Assembly: GCF_003031585.1 (NCBI RefSeq)
Contig: NZ_PWAA01000022.1
Span: 124,001 to 188,000 of the forward strand
From: Thalassobius sp. I31.1
Lineage (GTDB): Bacteria > Pseudomonadota > Alphaproteobacteria > Rhodobacterales > Rhodobacteraceae
DNA: 64,000 nt
Direction: 5' to 3'
A program made the position numbers and the translations under genes. This document shows, one piece after another, positions 17,122-25,912 of the stretch. Positions within the stretch are counted from its first letter, which is position 1; every line of letters starts with the position of its first letter. The notes under the pieces were generated by a model. The model saw only the letters and a list, made by a program, of their open reading frames with translations, searched no databases and was not told where the DNA came from.

Positions 17122-18017
17122 TTTGCTCTCATCTGCCGGATCAGGGGCACGGAATAAATTACCAGCGCCAGCCAGATCAGAGGGAAGGCCATGCGCCGGG
17201 CGGCGTCCACTTCTTCACCGAACAGGAAGATTGCGGACAGGAATATCATCGTCGGTGCGATATACTGCAAAATCCCGATTGTCGACAGGCGCAGCAATTT
17301 TGCGCTGTTCGCATAGATCAACAACGGTACCGCCGTGACCACGCCACAGCCCAGCAACAACAACGTGTTATCCATGGATGTCAGGAAGAAACCACCGCCG
17401 CTGGCATGCACCCAGATCAGGTAAAGAATGGCCGGCGGCGTCAGCAACAGCACCTCAAGCAGGAAGCCCTGGTTTGGGCCAATGGGCAGGGATTTCTTGA
17501 AAAACGCATAGAACCCCCAGGTCAACATCATGCCAAAAGCGGCCCAGGGCACGGCAGTGGCGTTGGTCAGCAGGATCGCAACCGCAAGGCCGGCAATGAC
17601 CACCGCAACTTTCTGCCAGGGTGACAGTTTTTCGCGCAGAATGATTGCCCCCAACAAGATGCTGAACAGCGGGTTCATGTAATATCCCAACGCCGCGTCC
17701 AGGGCATTGCCCGATGTGATCGCCCAGACGTAAATCCCCCAGTTCAGCGACACAAGCGCTGCGGGGATCATGGCCACCATCAGGGTTTTCGGGTTGCGCA
17801 GGGCGTCCGACAGATCGCCTGTGCGGCGCATCACAATCAGCACAAGCCCGGCAATTGGAACAGACCAGATGACGCGGTGCGCAACAACTTCGGCGGCAGG
17901 AATATGGGACAACAGTTTCATGTAAAGCGGCAGGAACCCCCACAGCAGATAGACGGTCACCGCCAGGGCCAGCCCCTTTGGCGTGTCCTTATCTTCAATC
18001 ACCTGATCCGTCATCAT
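17118..18017 (-). CDS. rarD: EamA-family transporter RarD
   Basis: A 299-residue inner-membrane protein with about ten transmembrane helices arranged as two EamA repeats. The N-terminal pattern KGLALAVTVYLLWGFLPLY and the LNWGIYVWAI..G..LDAALGYYMNPL region identify the RarD subgroup. RarD was named for chloramphenicol sensitivity in Pseudomonas; the true substrate is unknown. Tandem ATGs start the protein, and either could be used. It heads a rarD-pseudouridine synthase operon. The second ATGCAC array lies about 136-174 bp upstream of its start. Confidence 0.92.
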   Translation of the reverse strand: MMTDQVIEDKDTPKGLALAVTVYLLWGFLPLYMKLLSHIPAAEVVAHRVIWSVPIAGLVLIVMRRTGDLSDALRNPKTLMVAMIPAALVSLNWGIYVWAITSGNALDAALGYYMNPLFSILLGAIILREKLSPWQKVAVVIAGLAVAILLTNATAVPWAAFGMMLTWGFYAFFKKSLPIGPNQGFLLEVLLLTPPAILYLIWVHASGGGFFLTSMDNTLLLLGCGVVTAVPLLIYANSAKLLRLSTIGILQYIAPTMIFLSAIFLFGEEVDAARRMAFPLIWLALVIYSVPLIRQMRAK

Positions 18018-18152
18018 ACAGTCCTCCAGACCGCCTTTATGGCAGGTCTGGGCGCGAAGAAAAGATGCGTTTCGTGCGCCAGGGGATCACAGATGGTGAT
18101 GTTAACCTTTAGCCCTGTACGCAGCGTTTATCCGGGAAAACCCATATTCTAT

Positions 18153-18191
18153 ATGCATAAGATGTGCATCATCTGTGCATGGTTTGTGCAT
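18153..18191 (-). promoter_or_regulatory. Four-copy ATGCAC array phased at 11 bp (copy 2)
   Basis: Read on the minus strand, the hexamers are ATGCAC, ATGCAC, ATGCAC and ATGCAT. On the plus strand they start at 18153, 18164, 18175 and 18186, exactly 11 bp apart. This is the same order and phase as the array at 3416-3454, with 20 bp (18150-18169) identical. It is upstream of rarD, outside the terminator of the dehydrogenase cluster. A cooperative regulator or nucleoid protein is a plausible ligand. Confidence 0.7.
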
Positions 18192-18227
18192 CGCCAAAAA
18201 CGGCGGATCTTCCTTGTTAATAAAGAA

Positions 18228-18257
18228 AAAGCGGGGTGAGTCACCTCTCCCCGCTTT
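18228..18257 (-). terminator. Terminator of the dimethylglycine-type cluster
   Basis: AAAGCGGGG / CCCCGCTTT hairpin with a T-rich run on the minus strand, 33 bp after the stop of the dehydrogenase gene at 18290. Confidence 0.85.
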
Positions 18258-18289
18258 CGTTATTCATCTGTCGTTAAGACCGGTTAAAA

Positions 18290-20740
18290 TCAGACCTTCA
18301 CACGTTCTGATTTCGGGTCATACATTGGCTTCAGCGATGCTTCCGCTTTCACCCGTGTGCCCATAACGTCGATCTCGTAAGTCGAGGCCAGCACATCCAC
18401 CGGTTTCTCGCCTTCGCATGGCACATAGCCCATGCCAATCGCCGCGCCCAGAGTGTGGCCGTAGTTGCCAGAACTGATGTAACCCACGATTTCGCCATCA
18501 CGAATGATCGGTTCATTGTGGTACAACAGCAGTTCAGGGTCAGACAGTTTGAACTGAACCATCCGCATTTTTGGCCCGGTTTCTTTGCGCTCCAGAACGG
18601 CAGATTTGCCAATGAAATCAGGCTTGTCGGCCTTCACAGCAAAACCAAGACCCGCGTCAATCACGTTGTCTTCACAGGTGATGTCATGGCCGAAGTGGCG
18701 GAAGCCTTTTTCAATCCGGCAGCTGTCCATCATATGCATGCCGCACAGTTTCAGCCCCATATCCTGGCCTGCTTCATGCAGGGTTTCAAAGGCGTGACCA
18801 GCCATTTCAGACGGCACATACAGCTCCCAGCCAAGTTCACCCACGTAAGTCACACGGTGTGCACGGGCCAGACCCATGCCCAACTCGATCTCCTGTGCGG
18901 TACCGAAGGGGTTGGTATCATTGGAGAAATCATTGGGTGATACTTTCGCCAGAAGATCACGGGCATTTGGCCCCATCACCGCCAGAACGCCTTCGCCAGC
19001 GGTCACATCCGTGATCACCACGTTGAAATCACCCACATGACGACGCATCCAGGTTTGGTCCGCCAGGCGCGTGATCGCAGGTGTCACGACCAAGTAAACA
19101 GTCTCTGACAGGCGGGTCACGGTGACGTCGGCTTCGATCCCCGCACGCGAGTTAAGGAACTGCGTATAAACGATTTTTCCGGCGGGCACGGACATATTCG
19201 CGCCACAGACATAGTTCAGGAATGCCTCTGCATCGCGGCCTTCCACACGGATTTTACCGAAGGACGACATGTCATACATGCCAACGTTTTGACGCACGGC
19301 CTTATGTTCTGCAGCGGAGTTTTCGAACCAGTTCTGACGCTTCCAGGAATACTGATATTCACGTTCCTGGCCCTCATTTGCAAACCAGTTCGCCCGTTCC
19401 CAGCCGCCCAGTTCGCCCATCACAGCACCCTGTTCCAGCAGGTGGTGGTGGAACGGTGTACGACGTACGCCGCGCGCGGTGGCCTTTTGACGATATGGGA
19501 AGTGATCCGCATACAGCAGGCCTAAAGTTTCTTTGGACCGTTCAAACAAATACTGTTTGTTGCCCTGGAACGGATGCATCCGGCTGATGTCTACATCCCC
19601 AAGATCAAAGGGTTTTTCGCCCGCTGCCATCCACTGTGCCAGCGCCATACCAGCGCCGCCAGCGGACTGAATGCCGATGGAATTAAAGCCAGCCGCAACC
19701 CAGACGTTGTCCATCTCAGGCGCCAGACCCAGGTGATAGGCATCATCCGGGGTAAAGCTTTCCGGACCGTTAAAGAACGTGTGAATACCTGCCTCTGCCA
19801 GCATCGGCATACGGTTACAGGCGTTTTCAAGGATCGGTTCAAAGTGGTCGAAATCTTCCGGCAGCTGATCGAATTCGAACGTGTCCGGGATGCCATCCAT
19901 CGCCCATGGTTTTGATTCTGGTTCAAACGCGCCCAGCAACATTTTGCCCGCGTCTTCCTTATAGTACGCGCATTCATCCGGCACACGCAGAACCGGCAAT
20001 TGTGTAAGCCCGTCAATAGCTTCGGTCACAATATAGAAATGTTCACAAGCGTGCAGGGGCACATTGGTGCCGGACATTTTGCCAACCTCATGACCCCACA
20101 TACCGGCGCAGTTCACAACCATATCACATTCGATATGACCGCTTTCAGTGCCATCATCAGACACCCAGTCAACGCCGGTCACTTTGCGACCGTCTTTGGT
20201 CATGCTGGTGACTTTGATGCGCTCTTTCACGATGCCGCCACGTTGACGCGCACCTTTGGCCAGCGCCAGTGCGATGTTGGCCGGATCACCCTGACCGTCT
20301 TTCGGCAGATAGACCGCACCTTTAACGTCTTCGATATTCAAATGCGGGTACATTTCCGCGACGCGTTCATTCGAGATTTCTTCGACCTCAACACCAAAAG
20401 CCCGCGCCATCGCCGCCTGGCGGTAAATTTCTTCTTTGCGTTCCTCGGTCAGGGCCACCGTGATGGAACCACAACGTGTGAAACCCGTCGCAACACCGGT
20501 TTCTTCTTCCAGCGCGCCGTACAGTTCCTGGCTGTATTTCGCCAGCTTGGTCATATTCGCGGTCGCACGCAGCTGCGCGATCAGACCGGCGGCGTGCCAG
20601 GTGGTGCCGGATGTCAGCTGTTTGCGTTCCAGCAAAACGACGTCTTCCCAGCCCTGTTTGGTCAGGTGATAGGCAACGGAACAGCCAATGACACCGCCAC
20701 CGACGATGACGACACGGGCTTTTTGTGGAAGGGTGCTCAT
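18290..20740 (-). CDS. FAD- and folate-dependent dimethylglycine/sarcosine dehydrogenase-like protein (copy A)
   Basis: An 816-residue two-part enzyme: an N-terminal FAD oxidoreductase domain (about 8-370; GGGVIG at 14-19 and the motif TTWHAAG with His49, the position of covalent flavin attachment in this family), a linker domain, then aminomethyltransferase-like folate domains (about 430-810). Such enzymes oxidatively demethylate N-methylated glycines and pass the one-carbon unit to tetrahydrofolate, or release formaldehyde. The substrate (dimethylglycine, sarcosine or a relative) is not fixed by sequence. The start at 20740 has AAGGAG in front. It is the last gene of the cluster, has a palindromic upstream region of its own, and is a paralogue of the gene at 21843. 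Confidence 0.9.
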   Translation of the reverse strand: MSTLPQKARVVIVGGGVIGCSVAYHLTKQGWEDVVLLERKQLTSGTTWHAAGLIAQLRATANMTKLAKYSQELYGALEEETGVATGFTRCGSITVALTEERKEEIYRQAAMARAFGVEVEEISNERVAEMYPHLNIEDVKGAVYLPKDGQGDPANIALALAKGARQRGGIVKERIKVTSMTKDGRKVTGVDWVSDDGTESGHIECDMVVNCAGMWGHEVGKMSGTNVPLHACEHFYIVTEAIDGLTQLPVLRVPDECAYYKEDAGKMLLGAFEPESKPWAMDGIPDTFEFDQLPEDFDHFEPILENACNRMPMLAEAGIHTFFNGPESFTPDDAYHLGLAPEMDNVWVAAGFNSIGIQSAGGAGMALAQWMAAGEKPFDLGDVDISRMHPFQGNKQYLFERSKETLGLLYADHFPYRQKATARGVRRTPFHHHLLEQGAVMGELGGWERANWFANEGQEREYQYSWKRQNWFENSAAEHKAVRQNVGMYDMSSFGKIRVEGRDAEAFLNYVCGANMSVPAGKIVYTQFLNSRAGIEADVTVTRLSETVYLVVTPAITRLADQTWMRRHVGDFNVVITDVTAGEGVLAVMGPNARDLLAKVSPNDFSNDTNPFGTAQEIELGMGLARAHRVTYVGELGWELYVPSEMAGHAFETLHEAGQDMGLKLCGMHMMDSCRIEKGFRHFGHDITCEDNVIDAGLGFAVKADKPDFIGKSAVLERKETGPKMRMVQFKLSDPELLLYHNEPIIRDGEIVGYISSGNYGHTLGAAIGMGYVPCEGEKPVDVLASTYEIDVMGTRVKAEASLKPMYDPKSERVKV

Positions 20741-20790
20741 GGCGATCTCCTTAAGATTCATTTGCCCCAGATCTGGCATGAAATCCGGGT

Positions 20791-20838
20791 TAAAAATACC
20801 GTATTTACGCCAAATATGGCGCGTATCAGGTATTTATA
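20791..20838 (-). promoter_or_regulatory. 48-bp imperfect palindrome upstream of dehydrogenase copy A
   Basis: Bases 20791-20812 and 20817-20838 are inverted repeats matching at 16 of 22 positions around an AAAT-rich centre (core CGCCA / TGGCG). The left arm contains AAATACCGTATTT, itself a small palindrome. It lies 51-98 bp upstream of the ATG at 20740 and overlaps the stop codon of the AraC-type gene. It is a likely operator for one of the two regulators of this cluster. Confidence 0.55.
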
Positions 20839-21841
20839 GTTTGATTTGTACTTTGAACCGGCTTTTGCGGCGCGCCAGTGGCGTCACGCCAAAATGACCC
20901 CGGAACAGGCTGGAAAACCCATTGGGGAAACCACAGGCCAGGCTGATTTCGCGCACCGACATAGAGGTGTTCAGCAGCAGCGTATTGGCCCGGTTCAGGC
21001 GCAATTCGCGGTAGTAGGTGTTTGGCGTGGAATCCAGAACCTGACGGAATTTGCGTTCCAGCGAACGGGATGAAATTCCGATCAGCGACACCAGTTCACC
21101 GATTTGCAGGGGCTCTTCCATATTGTTCTGCATCAGTTCAATGCACTGGTCGAGATCCGTATCACCGGTGATGGAAAGCGATTTTCCGCCAAAGGGTTGC
21201 AGGGTTGAGAACCCCCGGATTTTTTCGTGCAGCATGATGTCAGATACCGTCGCAACAGCGGCGGCGGACATGTGGTTGCGCAAAAGAGACAGGGTCACAT
21301 CAACGGTGGATCCCATGCCCGCGCAGGTCATGAGTTTGCCGTCATCCACAGCCAGCGCATAGGATCCTTCGCCGGGTGTGCCGCGTTCATCCAGAAGGGC
21401 GCGGTTTTCCCAGTGGGTGGTGTGGTTGCTGTGTTGTTCGCCGGTTTCCGCGATATAGCGGCTGGCGGCTTCTGACAGCAGAAGAACCTTAATGTTGCGG
21501 TAACTGTAACGGGAAATCACAGAACGCATAGAAAGTTCCGGGCAGTCCGGATCGGAGTTGCCCAGAATAAAGACATAATCGGCGTCGGGGCGTTCAGGAA
21601 ATGGCGTCGTATCGGTCCCAAGACCCGCCAGACAACCCACCGGCCCGCCCTGGCGAGACCGGTAGTGCCATTGAAACAGCGGGTGGGCCGAGACGCGGTT
21701 GGCGATGCGAAGCACATCAACAACCGACGCGAGCTCTGTCAGAACAAAGCCCTCGGTCAGCAGAATATCGACGTGGCAGGACAGCTGCGCCGCATCCGCA
21801 GCGCAGTTTGTCTCAGTCATATCCTGAAACCGCCCGTCCAT
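20834..21841 (-). CDS. GlxA-type AraC family transcriptional regulator
   Basis: About 335 residues: an N-terminal DJ-1/PfpI-like amidotransferase-fold sensor domain (about 20-190, with FVLTELASVVDVLRIAN) and a C-terminal AraC/XylS double helix-turn-helix (about 235-330; ISSRSLERKFRQVLDSTPNTYYRELRLNRA and SMSVREISLACGFPNGFSSLFRGHFG). This architecture matches GlxA/GbdR-like regulators that control glycine betaine, dimethylglycine or carnitine catabolism in other bacteria. The start at 21841 lies 1 bp after the upstream stop; a second ATG at 21820 (MTETN) is possible. It lies between two paralogous dehydrogenases and probably activates one or both. Confidence 0.88.
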   Translation of the reverse strand: MDGRFQDMTETNCAADAAQLSCHVDILLTEGFVLTELASVVDVLRIANRVSAHPLFQWHYRSRQGGPVGCLAGLGTDTTPFPERPDADYVFILGNSDPDCPELSMRSVISRYSYRNIKVLLLSEAASRYIAETGEQHSNHTTHWENRALLDERGTPGEGSYALAVDDGKLMTCAGMGSTVDVTLSLLRNHMSAAAVATVSDIMLHEKIRGFSTLQPFGGKSLSITGDTDLDQCIELMQNNMEEPLQIGELVSLIGISSRSLERKFRQVLDSTPNTYYRELRLNRANTLLLNTSMSVREISLACGFPNGFSSLFRGHFGVTPLARRKSRFKVQIKL

Positions 21842-21842
21842 C

Positions 21843-24293
21843 TTAAGCCCGCAGCCGTTCGTTGGCAGGATCCCAGATGGGCTGGTCTTCCTGAACAACT
21901 GCGCGACATTTCTCGCCGTAGATTTCCACTTCCAGTTCAGTGCCAGGAACTGCCAGATCCGCGCGCACCATGCCGAGGGCGATGGATGCATTCACGCGAT
22001 AACCCCAGCCACCGGATGTGGTTTCACCGATAATTTCGCCGTCTTTCCAGATACATGACATGTAAGGCGCATCCGTGTCGCCCGCGTCCACGATCAGGGT
22101 GACAAAGCCTTTCTTCGGGCCCTGGTCTTTCTCAGCCTGGATCGCTGCTTTGCCGCGGAAATCTTGTGGTTTATCAAGTTTCACAAAACGGCCCAGACCA
22201 CCTTCCAGCATGGAATAGTCAGTGGACAGATCGCCCTTCCACGCACGATAGCCTTTTTCCAGACGCAGGCTGTCAAGCGCATACATGCCAAACGGTTTCG
22301 CACCGGCATCGGTGATCGCAGTATAAAGTGCGGCCTGGTTGTCGTTCAGACAGTGGACTTCCCAGCCCAGTTCACCTGCGAAGGACACGCGCACCAGACG
22401 ACAAGGCGTACCGGCAACAACAGCATCCTGATGGGTCAGCCAGCCAGACGACAGGTCAGCTTCAGTGCCCAGACCTTCGAACAGCTCGCGGGTTTTGGGC
22501 CCGGTCACGATCATTGTGCCCCACTCGGTGGTGTGGTCGGTCAGGGACAGGCCTGCAGGCAGGTCTTTCTTCAGCAGTTCAAAGTCATGCCACTGCGCAG
22601 TACCGGCGGTGATCATGGTGAAGTGATCTTCCGCGTGACGCATGCAGGACATCTCTGTCAGGATACGACCGCGTGCATCGGAGAAATACACAAGGTTCAT
22701 ACGACCGGCTTTTGGCAGACCACCAGTGACCATGCCGCGCAGCCATTCCGCAGCGCCTTCACCTTCAAGGTTGAAGCGAGAGAAACCTGGCAGATCAAGC
22801 ACGCCAACCGCGTCACGTACCGCTTCGCATTCTTCCTTAATGCGCTGCGCCCATGGGCCGGAACGACCCCAGGTGTGTGTGCTGTCCTCAGAGGTGTCAT
22901 CGCCGTCCTGCGCAAACCAGTTCGCACGTTCCCAACCGTTGTACACGCCGTAAACCGCGCCTTTGGCTTTGGTCATCTCATGCGCGGGCGACAGTTTCTT
23001 GTCGCGGCCAGCGGGCCATTCGTGGCGCGGGAAATGCATGGCGTATTCGTTGCCGTAAACTTCCATGCCTTTCTGGTTGCAGTAATCCTGATCGGTGTAA
23101 TCGGTGTAACGACGCGGATCGACAGACCACATGTCCCACTCAGTATGACCATCCACAATCCATTCCGCCAGAACCTTACCAGCACCACCACCCTGGGCGA
23201 TACCGAAGGTAAAGACACAGGCCTCAAACGCATTATCAACGCCAGGCATCGGGCCGATCAGCGGCAGACCATCCGGTGCGTAAGGGATCGGGCCGTTGAT
23301 GACGCTGGACACGCCGGAGGTTTCCATCAGCGGCACACGGGCCATAGCATCTACAACGATGTCTTCAATCCGGTCGATGTCTTCCTGCCACAGCTGGAAG
23401 CTGAAATCTTCTGGCATCGCGTCATCGGCATCAACCCAATGGGCCTTACAGTTTGGTTCATACGGGCCAAGGTTATAGCCGTTCTTTTCCTGGCGCAGAT
23501 AGTAAGACACATCCACGTCACGGATCAGCGGCAGTTTTTTACCGGTTGTTTTGACGTGTTCTTCGATCTCAGGGATCTGTTCGGTCAGCAGATACTGGTG
23601 TTCCATCACCATCATAGGCACGGTGCGGCCGCCGTATGGTTTGAACATTTCGCCGATACGCTGGGCATAGTAACCGCCTGCGTTTACAACGAAATCACAT
23701 TCAATATCGCCTTTTTCGGTGTGAACGATCCAGGTCTTGTCTTCCTTCTTGGTCACGCCGGTTGCCGGTGTGAAACGCAGAATTTTGGCACCCATGTCAC
23801 GTGCGCCTTTGGCCAGCGCCTGTGTCACCTGTGCCGGGTCAATGTCACCGTCGGTCGGGTCAAACAGAACACCTTCCAGATCGTGGGTTTCCAGGAACGG
23901 GTAGTTTTCTTTTGCCTGTTCCGGTGTCCACATCTCCATTTCGATGCCCTGATAACGGCCCATCGCACAGGCGCGCTCAAATTCCTGGATGCGTTCTTTG
24001 GAATGCGCCAGACGGATGGAACCGGTCTGGTGATAGTTCATCGGGTAATCAACTTCTTCCGCCAGACCCGCGTATAGTTCAGTTGAATACCGCTGCATGT
24101 TCATGATCGACCAGGAGGTCGAAAAGGTCGGTACGTTACCAGCTGCGTGCCAAGTGGAACCTGCGGTCAGCTCGTTCTTTTCGAGCAAGACACAATCGGT
24201 CCAGCCTTTTTTCGCCAGGTGATAGAGGCTGGATGTCCCAACGATACCGCCCCCGATGATAACCACACGTGCTTTTGTGGGAAAATCTGACAT
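21843..24293 (-). CDS. FAD- and folate-dependent dimethylglycine dehydrogenase-like protein (copy B)
   Basis: An 816-residue paralogue of copy A with the same layout: GGGIVG at 14-19, covalent-FAD motif STWHAAG with His49, FAD oxidoreductase domain to about 370, then folate-binding GcvT-like domains. Sequence differences from copy A are large (for example GNVPTFS instead of GLIAQLR after the His motif), so the two copies probably act on different methylated substrates or steps, such as dimethylglycine versus sarcosine. It is co-oriented 15 bp downstream of the GFA gene and is followed immediately by the AraC-type regulator. Confidence 0.9.
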   Translation of the reverse strand: MSDFPTKARVVIIGGGIVGTSSLYHLAKKGWTDCVLLEKNELTAGSTWHAAGNVPTFSTSWSIMNMQRYSTELYAGLAEEVDYPMNYHQTGSIRLAHSKERIQEFERACAMGRYQGIEMEMWTPEQAKENYPFLETHDLEGVLFDPTDGDIDPAQVTQALAKGARDMGAKILRFTPATGVTKKEDKTWIVHTEKGDIECDFVVNAGGYYAQRIGEMFKPYGGRTVPMMVMEHQYLLTEQIPEIEEHVKTTGKKLPLIRDVDVSYYLRQEKNGYNLGPYEPNCKAHWVDADDAMPEDFSFQLWQEDIDRIEDIVVDAMARVPLMETSGVSSVINGPIPYAPDGLPLIGPMPGVDNAFEACVFTFGIAQGGGAGKVLAEWIVDGHTEWDMWSVDPRRYTDYTDQDYCNQKGMEVYGNEYAMHFPRHEWPAGRDKKLSPAHEMTKAKGAVYGVYNGWERANWFAQDGDDTSEDSTHTWGRSGPWAQRIKEECEAVRDAVGVLDLPGFSRFNLEGEGAAEWLRGMVTGGLPKAGRMNLVYFSDARGRILTEMSCMRHAEDHFTMITAGTAQWHDFELLKKDLPAGLSLTDHTTEWGTMIVTGPKTRELFEGLGTEADLSSGWLTHQDAVVAGTPCRLVRVSFAGELGWEVHCLNDNQAALYTAITDAGAKPFGMYALDSLRLEKGYRAWKGDLSTDYSMLEGGLGRFVKLDKPQDFRGKAAIQAEKDQGPKKGFVTLIVDAGDTDAPYMSCIWKDGEIIGETTSGGWGYRVNASIALGMVRADLAVPGTELEVEIYGEKCRAVVQEDQPIWDPANERLRA

Positions 24294-24308
24294 GTTTTTC
24301 CGTCCCTT

Positions 24309-24692
24309 TTAGTATGTATCAATTTGCTGCGCGTGGCAGCAGATGTCGTAGTAATCACCCTTGTCATTGACAAAGATGTGCTTTGCGGTTGTCAGCCCGG
24401 TTTCCCCGTCAAGGGTGCCCGCGCCGATGGATGTGTAGGGTTCGCTGTCCATTTGCCAGAACAGGCTTGATCCGCAGTCCTGGCAGAACCCGCGCCTGGC
24501 GGTCTCTGAGGCGCGGAACCATTTGAGGCCTGCGTCATTGGTGATGGTCAGGTCTGCGGTCGCCACCTGCGTTGCAGCCCAGTAGTGGCCGGATGTTTTG
24601 CGGCATTGGGTGCAGTGACAGCCAACAACCGGGCGCAGTTCTGCGGTGACTTCATAGGTGACAGCGCCGCATTGGCAGGATCCTTTGTGCAT
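24309..24692 (-). CDS. GFA-family (glutathione-dependent formaldehyde-activating-like) zinc protein
   Basis: A 127-residue protein with the CENP-V/GFA fold. Zinc-binding cysteines are at 6 and 8 (CQC), 25, 27 and 30 (CHCTQC), and 70 and 73 (CQDCG). Classical Gfa speeds formation of S-hydroxymethylglutathione from formaldehyde, although many family members have other or unknown roles. Here it lies between a LysE exporter and a demethylating dehydrogenase that can release formaldehyde, so formaldehyde handling is a reasonable inference. The start at 24692 overlaps the LysE stop by one base; the longer open frame upstream is antisense-like and rejected. Confidence 0.85.
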   Translation of the reverse strand: MHKGSCQCGAVTYEVTAELRPVVGCHCTQCRKTSGHYWAATQVATADLTITNDAGLKWFRASETARRGFCQDCGSSLFWQMDSEPYTSIGAGTLDGETGLTTAKHIFVNDKGDYYDICCHAQQIDTY

Positions 24693-25318
24693 CAGGAAAC
24701 CTCCGGCTGGGGTGTGCTGCTGGCGCCCAGAAGCACGCCGTAGATGATAAAACAGATCGCCATTGTGCGGCGGATCCAGACGTTGAACACGGCTTTCAGC
24801 GCCGCGCGTCCGATGCCCGCGCCAAGGGCTGTGAAGCCCAGATAGGACAGGGCGGTCAGGGTCAGGGCGGTGGGCATGATCACGATCATCTGTTCCCACA
24901 CGGCCACGCCAGGCTGGATGAATTGTGAAAAGGCGGCCAGATATCCGGCCACGCTTTTCGGGTTGATCACGGCGATGGCCAGCGCGTGCAGATAGATATG
25001 TTTCGCCGGGCGCTCATCCGCCTTTACAGGCGTCTTCGCTGTCAGCCAACCACGTATGCCAAGGTAGATCAGGAAACCCGCACCGATGATTTTCGCGATG
25101 AAGAACGCCGTAGGGGAAGCCGCGATCAGGGCGGTCACACCAAAGGCGGATAACAGCAAAAATAATGTCGCCTGGGTCAGGATCGCCAGCACACCGGGCA
25201 GGGCGCGGGTGAAGCCCAGGGCCATGCCATTGGTGATGCAGTTCACAGCATTCGGCCCGGGTGTCGTGACAAACACGACCCAGAACAGCGCGAATATTGT
25301 CCAGGCTTCAAAGCTCAT
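24692..25318 (-). CDS. LysE/RhtB-family amino-acid exporter
   Basis: A 208-residue inner-membrane protein with about six transmembrane helices. The LysE-family start FALFWVVFVTTPGPNAVNCI (TPGPN at about 19-23) and NPKSVAGYLAAFSQFI near 120-135 are diagnostic. Members export amino acids or related compounds. In this cluster it may export an intermediate of methylglycine breakdown. It starts 9 bp after the XRE-cupin regulator and overlaps the GFA gene. Confidence 0.9.
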   Translation of the reverse strand: MSFEAWTIFALFWVVFVTTPGPNAVNCITNGMALGFTRALPGVLAILTQATLFLLLSAFGVTALIAASPTAFFIAKIIGAGFLIYLGIRGWLTAKTPVKADERPAKHIYLHALAIAVINPKSVAGYLAAFSQFIQPGVAVWEQMIVIMPTALTLTALSYLGFTALGAGIGRAALKAVFNVWIRRTMAICFIIYGVLLGASSTPQPEVS

Positions 25319-25327
25319 GATCCGCCC

Positions 25328-25900
25328 TTAATACACGGGCGGTGCGATCACCCAGATCGCAACACAGGGTTCATCATGGGGGTTCATCCAGCGGTGTGGT
25401 TCGCCGCGAATGCGGAAACTGTCACCTGGGTGAATGGTGAAATAGCGCCCGCCGATCCAGAGATCGAGCTTGCCGGAAATCACATAACCCACTTCCTGGG
25501 TCGGGCGGATCACGGTTTCTTTGACTTCTGAGTGCGGTTCAAACACCGAATGCACCATTTCAAAGTCATCGGTCAGGTCGGGTGACAGCAGTTCTTCGAC
25601 AAGACCGGCCACGCGGGACCCAATCGGGCGACGGGCCCCTTTGCGCACGACATAGCCTTGTTCTTCCACAGGCGCGGGGCTTTGACCAAACAGCATGGAA
25701 ATCGGCACATCAAGTGCAGCACCAATGGCCCGCAGATCCGATACGGAGGGTTCCGATTTATCCCGTTCCACCTGCGACAGCCAGCCCACAGATTTGCCCA
25801 AAGCATCGGCCAGCGCCTGCAATGTCATCCCGCGCGCTTTGCGCAGGGTCCGCAGGTCTGCCCCAAGGCTTTGGCTGCTATTCGGGTTTTCGTGTCGCAC
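25328..25900 (-). CDS. XRE-cupin transcriptional regulator
   Basis: A 190-residue regulator: an N-terminal Cro/C1-type helix-turn-helix (about 14-70; LRTLRKARGMTLQALADALG then VGWLSQVERDKSEPSVSDLRAI) and a C-terminal cupin sensor (about 115-185; RPTQEVGYVISGKLDLWIGG and HPGDSFRIRGEPHRWMNP). Relatives such as PuuR sense amines or amino-acid derivatives. The start is a GTG at 25900 preceded by AAGGTG. Directly upstream is a symmetric operator, so autoregulation is likely. It heads the minus-strand cluster that includes LysE, GFA and the dehydrogenases. Confidence 0.9.
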   Translation of the reverse strand: MRHENPNSSQSLGADLRTLRKARGMTLQALADALGKSVGWLSQVERDKSEPSVSDLRAIGAALDVPISMLFGQSPAPVEEQGYVVRKGARRPIGSRVAGLVEELLSPDLTDDFEMVHSVFEPHSEVKETVIRPTQEVGYVISGKLDLWIGGRYFTIHPGDSFRIRGEPHRWMNPHDEPCVAIWVIAPPVY

Positions 25901-25912
25901 GTGGCACCTTAT

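Noticed and set aside
20797-20803. TACCGTA before dehydrogenase A considered as a third PAS-LuxR site
   Set aside because: There is no second unit at 11 bp. It is better explained as part of the larger palindrome.
22164-24077. 637-codon open frame on the plus strand
   Set aside because: It is antisense to dehydrogenase B, has His/Phe-rich composition with no domain, and lacks a ribosome site. Long antisense frames arise here from codon bias.
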